Assembly: GCA_030039005.1 (NCBI GenBank)
Contig: JASHQT010000267.1
Location: 1 to 28,101, forward strand
From: Bryobacteraceae bacterium
GTDB lineage: Bacteria; Acidobacteriota; Terriglobia; Bryobacterales; Bryobacteraceae
Direction of reading: 5' to 3'
DNA length: 28,101 nt
The translations under genes were made by a program, and so were the position numbers. Each line of letters opens with the position of its first letter. The stretch's first letter is position 1. The notes below the pieces were generated by a model, which did no database searches, was not told where the DNA came from, and saw nothing but the letters and a program-made list of their open reading frames with translations. This document shows positions 1 to 6,685 of the stretch, piece by piece.

Positions 1-292
1 GGTTCTCATAATGCCGGCGCGGGATCTCCGCGTTGTCGCGTTTCAACAAATATTGGTAAATGCGAAACCGCTCGTCGAACGTTCGGATAGCACTCTCGAA
101 GCGGCGCGCAATGTGATCGCGCTCTGAATGGTCCAGGCACTCGGCGTCAACGCCCGGCACACGGAGTACAACACCGAGGTCACCGGATTTAGTAAGAAAC
201 ATCTGCTCGTCTACGAAGCCGTAGAGTCCGATGAGCGAACTCATGGCTCCGCATTCGAGGTAGTCCTTGGCGATCTGGCCGAGTCGGATCAC
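1..292 (-). CDS. virB4: VirB4/TrbE-family conjugation ATPase, N-terminal part (runs off the window)
   Basis: This is the first 97 codons of a type IV secretion ATPase, cut by the left window edge. Seen: an open frame starting with GTG at 292, whose first bases overlap the TGA stop of virB3 as GTGA, which is typical of translational coupling. The translation begins V-I-R-L-G-Q-I-A-K-D-Y and includes S-L-Y-G-F-V-D and L-R-V-P-G-V-D-A, which I recognise as the N-terminal region of VirB4/CagE/TrbE proteins from acidobacterial conjugation loci. VirB4 is a cytoplasmic, membrane-associated ATPase that powers pilus assembly and substrate transfer. The Walker motifs would lie outside the window and cannot be checked. 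Gene order virB2-virB3-virB4 supports the call. Confidence 0.8.
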   Translation of the reverse strand, partial: MIRLGQIAKDYLECGAMSSLIGLYGFVDEQMFLTKSGDLGVVLRVPGVDAECLDHSERDHIARRFESAIRTFDERFRIYQYLLKRDNAEIPRRHYEN

Positions 293-591
293 GAAGCCCT
301 CCTCAAAAGCGAAAATGGAACGGGGCTGCGTTTCGCCGAATCGTATTGTGCCTTGAACCGCGCGGAGTTCAGGAGAATCCGTAGGATCTCTGGATCCGAG
401 GCCGTGGCCCAGCGGCCCAGCAGATATAGGGCAGCGAACATGACCAAACCGCTAAGCAGGCTTCCGAACAGATTGAAAGCTGCCGCGCCCATGATGAGCG
501 CCAGGAAGAAAAGTCGCCGCTCCACGCCGCAGATCGTCAGTGACTTGTTGATGGATTTATACACAGGATGAAATCGTGGCTCGTTGGACAT
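289..591 (-). CDS. virB3: VirB3/TrbD-like type IV secretion inner-membrane protein
   Basis: A 100-residue protein. The start at 591 is chosen because GAGGAGG lies just upstream and the protein then opens M-S-N-E-P-R-F-H-P-V-Y-K-S-I, the usual VirB3 N-terminus (short polar arm, then hydrophobic hairpin). A hydrophobic stretch at about residues 27-60 would form one or two membrane segments, followed by a charged C-terminus with P-E-I-L-R-I-L-L. VirB3 is a small inner-membrane subunit of the conjugation machine that works with VirB4. It begins 32 bp after virB2 and overlaps the virB4 start by 4 bp, so the three genes form one operon. The same frame stays open further upstream across virB2, but that part looks non-coding. 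Confidence 0.8.
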   Translation of the reverse strand: MSNEPRFHPVYKSINKSLTICGVERRLFFLALIMGAAAFNLFGSLLSGLVMFAALYLLGRWATASDPEILRILLNSARFKAQYDSAKRSPVPFSLLRRAS

Positions 592-623
592 GGCGCAGAT
601 CCTCCTCTCATCGCTTCCGCGGT

Positions 624-974
624 CTATGGGAACAGCCAGGCCAAGAAATTGACCGCTCCAATCGCCATGCCGGTCCCGAAGATGATGCCGGCCAAGGCGC
701 GCTTGGAATGACCCTCGCCAAATGCGAACATGAGTCCGCCGACGACAATGGCCACTAGGCTCAGTCCCTTCGCAATGCTGCCGGTGAATGCGGTCTGGAG
801 GACTTGCACCGCCTGATCCCAGGGGTCCTGCTGCGCTCGGAGCGGCAATGCCGCGAGGAGAATGAGTAGTGCAGCCCCGACGCGAATCAGCCACGAAAAT
901 ATGTGGTTCTTCCGCCGGTTCTCTTGAAACATATTCACATCTGAATGTGCAGACACAAGTGTGGTGTCCTTCAT
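624..974 (-). CDS. virB2: VirB2/TrbC-like conjugative pilin
   Basis: A 116-residue precursor. The ATG at 974 is preferred over upstream starts because AAAGGAGA lies about 9 nt before it. Residues 28-48 form a hydrophobic signal ending L-R-A-Q-Q, a plausible signal peptidase site. Two further hydrophobic helices, around 68-86 and 92-115, are separated by a short charged loop (G-E-G-H-S-K-R), the standard TrbC/VirB2 pilin layout. The mature product would be the pilus subunit, stored in the inner membrane. The 223 bp between it and ardC contain a GC-rich inverted repeat. High confidence in the family, moderate in the precise start. Confidence 0.85.
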   Translation of the reverse strand: MKDTTLVSAHSDVNMFQENRRKNHIFSWLIRVGAALLILLAALPLRAQQDPWDQAVQVLQTAFTGSIAKGLSLVAIVVGGLMFAFGEGHSKRALAGIIFGTGMAIGAVNFLAWLFP

Positions 975-1128
975 AGCTTGCTGGTCTCCTTTTGTGCTTT
1001 CGATTGGCCTGCGAAACTGACTGGCTTTCGTATTGCGAATCAGCTCGTGAAATCGAGAGTAAACGCGAAATCGCGAGCAGTCCAATGTTTTCTTGATGGG
1101 TCCTCATGTTGTACAACCATGAAGGCAA

Positions 1129-1153
1129 GCCCGCCACCAGATCGATGGCGGGC
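1129..1153 (-). terminator. GC-rich hairpin between ardC and virB2
   Basis: GCCCGCCA at 1129-1136 pairs perfectly with TGGCGGGC at 1146-1153 around a 9-nt loop. It lies in the 223-bp gap downstream of ardC and upstream of virB2, both on the minus strand. Only a weakly T-rich stretch follows on the minus strand, so it could be a partial terminator or attenuator that lowers pilus gene expression, or just an RNA-stability hairpin. No function is demonstrated by the sequence. Confidence 0.35.
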
Positions 1154-1197
1154 CGAGATAAATCCGGATGACCCCCATTGGAGTTTCCTTCGTTGGA

Positions 1198-2025
1198 TTA
1201 GCTGAGTTGTGATTTTGCCGCTGCAATCTCCGCTGGCGCAATTGCCTGGAGGATGGCTGAGGCGGTTTGCTGGATTACGGTGAACGATTCGGCCAGTGTC
1301 GCCTTGTCGCCCGAGTGCAGTTGGATATAGTCGGAACTGTTCGTGTTGGTATCGAGCCCGATCGCCGAGGAGACCACAAAAGCGACGGCTTCGGCTTCAG
1401 TTTCACGGACTGCGTGGGTTGTTTGCGTGCGACGTTCGCCCTTGTGGATCAGTTCGTGACCCACTTCATGGGCTAGCGTCGCTAGTGTCTCAGCTGGTGA
1501 CAGGCTAGGCAACAACGTGATCTTGCCTCCCGCCGACATTCCCTTTGCTGGCGCGATGCGAGAGTCGTATTCGAGCGCGATGTTCTGGTCTGCGACGAAC
1601 TGGATCAGCCGCGGGAGGTATTCTTGAGGGTCGCCTTTGACTGTCGCGAATTCCGGCAACGGCTCGCCGTCTGTTTGGCTCACGTCGAAGACATGCGCTG
1701 CGCGGAACCCGAACAACCGGGTCCGCTCGTCTTCGGTAAGCTCGTCGTCGGACTTCTTCCGCCCTACCATTGGTGCAAGGATGACAATGCCCTTTTCGCC
1801 CTTGCGAACGAAGCGCCGCATTTTAAGCCACGCATGAAATCCTGCAATGTGGGTCGCGTCGGGGCGCTGGCTGTAGATCAGAAGAGCGTTGCCCCACGAA
1901 TAACGGTGGAACCGGGACATCACGCTGAGGTAGAGTTTGAGAGCTTCGCTCTGGCCGCGTTCGAGCGCGTCCATGAGGCGGGCGATTGCCGATTCGCTGA
2001 GGGATTTGGCTTGGTCGGTGGTCAC
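1198..2025 (-). CDS. ardC: ArdC-like antirestriction protein (ssDNA-binding domain plus zinc metallopeptidase)
   Basis: 275 residues, GTG start at 2025 preceded by AGGAGG. The N-terminal ~115 residues, with the S-R-F-H-R-Y-S-W-G-N-A-L-L-I motif around 37-50 and the K-G-E-K-G-I-V-I-L strand at 75-83, match the ArdC N-terminal ssDNA-binding domain. The C-terminal half has the zinc peptidase motif HEVGH at 186-190 with downstream E-x-E at 210-212 as probable third ligand. ArdC-type proteins are carried by plasmids and integrative elements and protect incoming single-stranded DNA from host restriction. Its place between ssb and the conjugation genes fits early expression in the recipient. The plus-strand open frames across this stretch are mirror images of this gene. 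Confidence 0.85.
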   Translation of the reverse strand: MTTDQAKSLSESAIARLMDALERGQSEALKLYLSVMSRFHRYSWGNALLIYSQRPDATHIAGFHAWLKMRRFVRKGEKGIVILAPMVGRKKSDDELTEDERTRLFGFRAAHVFDVSQTDGEPLPEFATVKGDPQEYLPRLIQFVADQNIALEYDSRIAPAKGMSAGGKITLLPSLSPAETLATLAHEVGHELIHKGERRTQTTHAVRETEAEAVAFVVSSAIGLDTNTNSSDYIQLHSGDKATLAESFTVIQQTASAILQAIAPAEIAAAKSQLS

Positions 2026-2055
2026 GGTTGTGCCTCCTGTGTTGAAAGGGCCGCG

Positions 2056-2424
2056 CTATGCGGCAGCCCCTTGTTTCGCCTGGCGATCGAGCTTTGCGAT
2101 CCGCTGCACATGAACCTCGGTAATCGTGCGCTTCACGTCGGCACTTTTCTTGTTAGTGGCCTTCTGCACGTACTCGCGCGTTCGGAGCTCGCCCTCGATG
2201 GTCACGTGCGCTCCCTTGCGAAGCGTGGCGGCGAAATTGGCGAGTCCGCCGAACACGACGCAGCGGTGCCAGTCGGTATGAGACTCCCACTCGCCGGATT
2301 CACGATTCTTCCAGCTGCGCTTGGTCGCGAGCGAGAGAACGGTGTAAGAGGTTTGATTCTTGAAGGTACGGACTTCCGCGTCCTTTCCTAAAAAGCCGGT
2401 CAAGTTAACGAAATTGCCGAACAT
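2056..2424 (-). CDS. ssb: Single-stranded DNA-binding protein (element-borne)
   Basis: 122 residues when started at the ATG at 2424, which follows AAGGAGA at normal spacing; a longer in-frame start at 2505 would add residues unlike SSB. The protein opens M-F-G-N-F-V-N-L-T-G-F-L-G-K-D and continues with a single OB-fold containing W-H-R-C-V-V-F-G and G-A-H-V-T-I-E-G-E-L-R-T-R-E-Y, diagnostic of bacterial SSB. It is shorter than chromosomal SSB and lacks the acidic D-D-I-P-F tail, ending instead in a basic/alanine stretch, so it probably does not recruit the host repair proteins that bind that tail. Its position 30 bp before ardC suggests it coats transferred DNA during conjugation. Confidence 0.85.
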   Translation of the reverse strand: MFGNFVNLTGFLGKDAEVRTFKNQTSYTVLSLATKRSWKNRESGEWESHTDWHRCVVFGGLANFAATLRKGAHVTIEGELRTREYVQKATNKKSADVKRTITEVHVQRIAKLDRQAKQGAAA

Positions 2425-3085
2425 GCGATTCTCCTTTTCTGCTCCCGGTTTTCTCGGGGCGCCCGAAAAGCAAGCGGAGCCACTCCCAAGAGAGCCGAAG
2501 TGCATTGTTGGGGGACCGGACGAGATTCTGGGGAGCTGTGGCGAGCAAACCCGTAGGGCAGAATCTCGGCTGGGGGAGCCGACAAAGCAGAACGCAGGCG
2601 AACGCCTGGCGTGGCTAGGACTTCAGTCCGTCAAGCGCCGCTGCGCCCGAGAAAGCGAGGGGCAGATAAAAGGAGGATTCAGTAACGACAATTCGAACTA
2701 CGTGAATGGCGCACATAGGAAGGCGAAGAACTAAGCGCCGCTTAGAACCTTATCAAGCTCCTCAAAACGCGACGGCGCCAGCCATGAAGCCGGCACGTGG
2801 TCGCTGCTCAGTGTTGAAGCTGATGATTGGCACTCACTCTTCAGGCAGGGCCACAGGCGGACAAACACAGAGTCCCGTTCAACACTAGCAGCACAGCATG
2901 CAATAGCAGACCCACGCCGGCTCAGCGTTGCTAACCTTGACCAACCTCCGAGTCGCTGACGATCCCCTCGGAGCCGAAGCTTTAAATCGCCGTCTCCTGA
3001 TGCGGGTACTAGGGGAGGCCGACAGCACGGTCGTGAGCCTTCCCATGCGAGCATTTCCGGCTGCTGCGATTATAAAATTATGCGA

Positions 3086-3145
3086 CACTTCGAACTATTT
3101 CCGACGAAGTGGTAAGTTTTCATTCCCATCCTGTCCGCTGGGAAT
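3086..3145. repeat. Two tandem inverted repeats, each with a 12-nt spacer
   Basis: CACTTCG at 3086-3092 is an inverted match of CGAAGTG at 3105-3111. ATTCCC at 3122-3127 is an inverted match of GGGAAT at 3140-3145. Both dyads have exactly 12 bases between arms and are separated by 10 bases, beside an AT-rich promoter-like TATAAAATTA. They could be regulator binding sites or parts of an insertion-sequence end. The arms are read directly; the function is unknown. Confidence 0.4.
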
Positions 3146-3470
3146 CATTAGTGCATGAAATGTCTTGAAAGTGGACAAGGTGCTTTGAAAAGATCAGGTC
3201 TAGTGTCCAATCGAAAGCGACGCGCAACTTCTTTGAACGGTCGGGACGTTCATGTAGTTCTTTGGCCAGAGAGACTGACACCACAGGTCGAAACGGGGTG
3301 GATCAAACCTTGTCGAACTGGGCCCCCTGAGGGGCAATCAGGGCGATCAAAACTCCGATCTGCCGTCTTCGGTGGATCTTACCCAGTACACCGCCGCATT
3401 GATTTAATGCGAACGGTTCCATGCTGTCTTCGGCGCGGCCAAGTTAGAGCCTTTCTGAACGGAAAACCGG
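3110..3470. mobile_element. Possible decayed IS21-like terminal sequence
   Basis: The plus strand reads AAGTTTTCATTCCCATCC then, about 50 bp on, AAAGTGGAC; the minus strand further on contains runs such as GGGGGCCCAGTTCGAC and TTTGATCCACCCC. These recall, from memory, the multiple terminal repeats of IS21-family elements (GTCCACTTT-like and GGGTCAGTTT-like units). No transposase gene, clear ends or target duplication were found, so this is a weak call. Its position at the likely border of a conjugative element is what makes it worth naming. Confidence 0.2.
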
Positions 3471-3474
3471 CGAG

Positions 3475-4581
3475 TCAGCTCTTCGAGCCGTGCCGTTCGC
3501 GCACCTTTTTATCGCGGTCTGATATGAGAAAGGGATCAAGGATTAGCACAAGCTCAAAGGGAATGACTTGCGCGGGCTCGCACAGGTTTTCGCTGCACTG
3601 CTGAAAACGCAGCTTGCCCGGCAGAATCAATTCACCCTCCGGCAATGGAAACTTGAGCAGCAGTCTGCCCTGAATCTCGAACGAATCGGTATATGCCGGC
3701 AGCACCTCGTTCAGCAAGGGGAACTCGATCATCACCGGCTCCGGCAGATCTACGTCTTGGTGGATAACTGCTGGACCTTCGAATTGGATCGTGAGCGCCG
3801 CATAACCAGTTGGGATGGGCGAACCATAGACGTGCCAGCCCGGTTGCAAGGTGAATCTGGCAAAAAAGCCGATTTCCTGTCCCGCGAAAGCACGCCGCGA
3901 CGGGAATCCGATTTGCGCCCGCAAGGCTCCGTCTTGGAGCGTGACTATCGGAGCGTCGCTGCTTATCTGGTGGAACTTCTCGAAGGCTACTGCCGACGCC
4001 GTAACACGGTGTTGATAGTTGTCTACGAAATACTTGTTTACCACCACTCCGTCGGGCGACACCAGGTATTCAACTGGGTGAGGCACCCCATAGGCGCGTA
4101 GCTCAGGAGCCATGTTGAAATTGAAAATGCCAAACCGCCGGATTACTTCGCTGTCTTTGTCAGAGAGCAACTGATAGCCGATGGAATGTTTTTGTGCGAA
4201 GCCAGCGAGAATCTCCTGCGAGTCGTAACTGATGGCCGCAATTCTTACGCCGTGCTTTTCAAGCATTGCCCGCGATTGTTCCAACTCGACCAGTTGAGAG
4301 CGGCAGTACTGTCACCAATCGGCGCTGCGATGAAAGACTAACAGCAGACCGCTTTCCCCAGTCAAATCCGCGAGCGCACGCCCCACGCCTTGCTGATCCG
4401 GCAGCTTGAACTCCGGAATCCGCTCGCCAGGCTCCGGACCGGTGGCGTAGCCATCGTTGGTGGCAGACACATGGCGCGCCCGTACGTCGTCTGGAATCGG
4501 CTGGCCAGCATCCCGCAGCCGCCGAAACTCCCGCATCGCCGCCGCTTTCGCTGCCAAATCTATGGGCACGCCCTGCGCCAT
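3475..4581 (-). CDS. Candidate selenoprotein: peroxiredoxin/thioredoxin-fold domain with UxxC motif fused to a DsbD-alpha-like domain
   Basis: A 368-residue protein if the in-frame TGA at 4314-4312 is read as selenocysteine. The start is the ATG at 4581, preceded by GAGAGGA. Residues ~50-200 form an AhpC/TSA-like thioredoxin fold: G-E-R-I-P-E-F-K-L-P, then L-L-L-V-F-H-R-S-A-D-W, then TGA (residue 90), then Q-Y-C (Cys93), then R-S-Q-L-V-E-L. Relatives, as I remember them, have S-A-D-W-C-x-x-C here, so the TGA replaces the first redox Cys. The frame stays open for 89 codons before and 278 after. Residues ~215-350 resemble the N-terminal domain of DsbD, with a Cys pair in Q-Q-C-S-E-N-L-C-E-P-A. 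No clear signal peptide is visible. Probable role: thiol-dependent peroxide reduction or disulfide exchange. A hairpin follows the TGA. Alternatives are a nonsense mutation or a sequencing error. Confidence 0.75.
4281..4297 (-). promoter_or_regulatory. Candidate bacterial SECIS hairpin downstream of TGA at 4314-4312
   Basis: On the minus strand, CAACT-GGTCG-AGTTG (4296 to 4282) forms a perfect 5-bp stem with a GGUCG loop, extended by a U-G pair at 4297/4281. The loop starts 21 nt after the TGA. Bacterial SECIS elements sit inside the coding sequence just after UGA and need a G in the first two loop positions. The loop bases GGUC also match those I remember for E. coli fdhF. The stem is short, so binding by SelB is inferred. 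Confidence 0.6.
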
Positions 4582-4644
4582 TAGCAATCCTCTCTGGCCA
4601 ATTCTACCTCGCGACGCGAACTTTCCCCATTTCGAGAAATTACA

Positions 4645-5325
4645 ATGAGGCTTATGTTATGCGATCCCCCTCAAGCCTGTGTGTTCGACGCCTATGGGAC
4701 TTTGTTTGATCACGCGTCGGCAGTAGGGCGCTGTGGTGTGGCATTGGGGGAGGTGGGCGACCTACTCAGCCGTGCTTGGCGGGAAAAACAGATTCAGTAC
4801 ACCTGGCTCCGTTCACTTCAGGGCAAATACGCCGACTTCTGGCAGATCACTGGTGAGGCACTCGATTTTGTTCTGGAATCGCTCGCGATCACCGACCCCG
4901 ATCTTCGCGTGCGGCTCATGGAATCTTACTTGACGCTCGACGTCTTTCCTGAAGTGCCTGGAGTCCTTGAACGGCTCAAGAGAAGTGGCATCAAAACCGC
5001 AATTCTCTCAAACGGCACTCATAAGATGCTGCGCGAAGCCGTCTCTCACGCGCGAATCGAGCCCTTTCTAGACGCGATATTATCTGTCGATGATGTCGGC
5101 GTCTACAAACCACATCCCAAGGTTTACCAGCTTGCCGTCAACTCGCTAGGAGTTGAGCCGGAACGCATATGGTTTCAGTCTTCGAGCGCCTGGGATGCGT
5201 GGGGAGCTTCCTCCTTCGGTATGGGAGTGGTGTGGTGCAATCGCTACGGTCAGCGCCCAGAGCGGTTGCCCGGCAATCCCGATTTCGAAGTTCGTACCCT
5301 CGCGGATCTTCCCTTTCTAATCTGA
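4645..5325 (+). CDS. HAD-superfamily hydrolase, L-2-haloacid dehalogenase type
   Basis: 226 residues. Motif I is F-D-A-Y-G-T-L-F-D with nucleophile Asp15; the type II dehalogenase signature around Arg46 (W-R-E-K-Q-I-Q-Y-T-W-L-R-S-L) follows. Motif II is L-S-N-G (122-124), motif III Lys155 in Y-K-P-H-P, and motif IV S-S-S-A-W-D at 179-184. L-2-haloacid dehalogenases hydrolyse 2-haloalkanoic acids through an aspartyl ester. Oddity: the well-studied enzymes have S-S-N-A-W-D, and the Asn that helps position water is Ser181 here, so activity may differ. The start is uncertain (ATG at 4645 or 4654, weak ribosome site). It is divergent from the selenoprotein candidate with 63 bp between starts. The substrate in this organism is unknown. 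Confidence 0.8.
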   Translation: MRLMLCDPPQACVFDAYGTLFDHASAVGRCGVALGEVGDLLSRAWREKQIQYTWLRSLQGKYADFWQITGEALDFVLESLAITDPDLRVRLMESYLTLDVFPEVPGVLERLKRSGIKTAILSNGTHKMLREAVSHARIEPFLDAILSVDDVGVYKPHPKVYQLAVNSLGVEPERIWFQSSSAWDAWGASSFGMGVVWCNRYGQRPERLPGNPDFEVRTLADLPFLI

Positions 5326-5333
5326 TTCGCCTT

Positions 5334-6038
5334 CTATTTCCTTACTAGCAACCTTGTGACCAGCGCGCCAGAGCCGATGAAGATCGCGGCCGTCCCAACG
5401 TGCCAGATCAGCAGATGGGGCGCCCGCGGGAACATACATTGCAGTTGGACCGGCACGAGTGCCAGAAATACACCCACGCCAGCTAGGGCCGCTCCGAGTC
5501 CCGCGGAGACGAAAAGAACCCCGCGCCGAGCGAGCAACAAAAGTACCGCCGCGGCGGGCACCGCGATTGCCAATTCCAAAGCGGCGCACCGCCACCCGTC
5601 GGAAGCCGAGGCCCCGGATTCGCTCCAGGGAAAAAGTAGAGCAAGGCCGCCGATCGTGGCAACTCCAGACACCACAAGGATCGACCGCAGCGGCAGGAGG
5701 AGACGGCTTCCTGGAATCATTCGCGCGGCCACGTCCAAGCACCAAAGAAATCCAGCGCTCGCGAAAATCGCCGTCATCCAAGCGCCTTGTGAATCGGTCA
5801 TGAGGTGAACCCCCGCGATCTTCAGGACTCCGATCAACGCCCCGCCGAGAACCGTAAAGAGCGCGAAGAAGCCCAGTGCCAAAGTGCGAGGCGAAGGTAG
5901 CGGGCGCACAGGCGCAAGCGAACCAGCCAGAGCGTCGTGCAACCGCCGTTCCGACTCCGGCCGAAAGTCGTTCGGCTGGGAATCGGCCCAGGCAGCCAGC
6001 CGTCGTTCGAGTTCTTTTTCCCGCTGATCTTCGGGCAT
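5334..6038 (-). CDS. NrsF-like (DUF1109-type) membrane anti-sigma factor
   Basis: 234 residues. About 50 hydrophilic residues, presumably the cytosolic sigma-binding arm, precede six predicted membrane helices (roughly 53-75, 86-104, 116-136, 150-170, 174-197, 206-228). Its ATG at 6038 follows the TAA of the ECF sigma gene with no bases between, so the two are translationally coupled. Size, topology and pairing match NrsF/DUF1109 anti-sigma factors. Cys151 and Cys201 lie 50 residues apart near membrane-segment ends. I remember Caulobacter NrsF sensing chromate/cadmium through Cys131 and Cys181, the same spacing, although I cannot align them here. The likely job is to hold the sigma factor inactive until metal or redox stress modifies the cysteines. 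Confidence 0.75.
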   Translation of the reverse strand: MPEDQREKELERRLAAWADSQPNDFRPESERRLHDALAGSLAPVRPLPSPRTLALGFFALFTVLGGALIGVLKIAGVHLMTDSQGAWMTAIFASAGFLWCLDVAARMIPGSRLLLPLRSILVVSGVATIGGLALLFPWSESGASASDGWRCAALELAIAVPAAAVLLLLARRGVLFVSAGLGAALAGVGVFLALVPVQLQCMFPRAPHLLIWHVGTAAIFIGSGALVTRLLVRK

Positions 6039-6584
6039 TTATACATCCATTCCCATCGCCCGCCGTAAGGCTACATAAGCGCGGTGTGCCTTTTGCTTTA
6101 CTGCTCCCACGGTCGATGATGTCGCCCGCGCGACTTCTTCCAGGCTCATCCCGGACACCTTCAGCATCACGAGGACCTCACGCTGGCCATCCGGCAAATT
6201 GGCGATGAGTTGCTCAAAGTCCTCCTGTGGGTCGCGCCGCTGCATCTGACTTGTCGGTTCAGGAACAGCAGCCACTAACACCTCTTGCCGCTCGCGGCGC
6301 CGCCGCTTGCGATAGGCATCCAGGCGAGTATACCGGGCGATCGCATAGACCCACGGCAAGACGGGTTCGGAAGCGCGATAGCTATTCCGGGAACGATGGA
6401 TTCTCATCCAGCACTCTTGGAGCATATCCTCGGCGGCGGTTGTGTCCACTCGGGAACTCCGGAAGTATCTCAGAAGCAGCGGTGAAAGCCGCCGAACCAG
6501 TTCTTCGAGAGCTGCCGGATCTGCTCGCTGATATCGCGTCATAAGAACCTTGAGATCGCTGTCGCTAATGGCGGTTCCATCCAT
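6039..6584 (-). CDS. ECF-type RNA polymerase sigma-70 factor
   Basis: 181 residues. Region sigma2 spans ~20-95, with D-M-L-Q-E-C-W-M-R-I-H (53-63) and the promoter-melting part L-P-W-V-Y-A-I-A-R-Y (76-85). Region sigma4 spans ~125-175, with L-P-D-G-Q-R-E-V-L-V-M and a helix-turn-helix G-M-S-L-E-E-V-A. No sigma3 domain is present, which defines the ECF group. It is followed directly by an NrsF-like anti-sigma gene, so it belongs to the ECF groups controlled by such membrane partners. The ATG at 6584 gives a normal length; no strong ribosome site is visible. Target genes may include the divergent methyltransferase-TSUP pair, whose upstream region carries a GTAACT-N16-CGAA element. Confidence 0.9.
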   Translation of the reverse strand: MDGTAISDSDLKVLMTRYQRADPAALEELVRRLSPLLLRYFRSSRVDTTAAEDMLQECWMRIHRSRNSYRASEPVLPWVYAIARYTRLDAYRKRRRRERQEVLVAAVPEPTSQMQRRDPQEDFEQLIANLPDGQREVLVMLKVSGMSLEEVARATSSTVGAVKQKAHRAYVALRRAMGMDV

Positions 6585-6634
6585 CTACTTCGCACGATCC
6601 TGCAATTTTGTAACGCTCCTTTTTCCATGATGCC

Positions 6635-6660
6635 GTAACTTTCCACCGACGGCCTACGAA
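6635..6660 (+). promoter_or_regulatory. Candidate ECF sigma promoter for the methyltransferase-TSUP pair
   Basis: GTAACT at 6635-6640 and CGAA at 6657-6660 are separated by exactly 16 bases, ending 25 bases before the GTG start at 6686. As I remember it, the Caulobacter SigF promoter, whose anti-sigma is NrsF, has a -35 of GTAACC and a -10 of CGAA with 16 bases between. The match and the adjacent sigma/NrsF-like pair make this the probable target promoter. Another GTAAC lies at 6610-6614 without a matching -10. Confidence 0.5.
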
Positions 6661-6685
6661 GCAGTACGTCGGAGGCCCGAGTAAC

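Larger units (their letters stand above)
2425..3474. other. About 1 kb gap with no convincing gene; possible edge of the mobile element
   Basis: No open frame here looks like a known protein. The stretch lies between ssb of the conjugation module and the selenoprotein candidate, so a junction of the integrated element with older chromosome could be here. Visible items are an AAGGAGG at about 2670-2676 with no good start codon at proper distance, an AT-rich TATAAAATTA at about 3071-3080, two dyads at 3086-3145, and sequence at about 3110-3470 that faintly resembles an IS21-family end. A minus-strand frame ending S-R-F-E-E-L-D-K-V-L-S-G-A near 2740 could be the tail of a decayed gene, but its upstream part does not look coding. 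Confidence 0.4.

Noticed and set aside
1624..2391. A 255-codon plus-strand frame across ardC and ssb
   Set aside because: It is the mirror of two well-supported minus-strand genes.
3155..3604. A 149-codon plus-strand frame
   Set aside because: Its last part overlaps the end of the selenoprotein candidate in antisense, and the rest shows no recognisable motif or ribosome site.
3475..4581. Reading the TGA-interrupted peroxiredoxin-like gene as an ordinary pseudogene or as two genes
   Set aside because: There is a single stop, at a presumed Cys position, with intact sequence on both sides, a hairpin at SECIS distance, and a second similar case nearby. The second half would begin inside a domain with no ribosome site. 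It remains a formal alternative.
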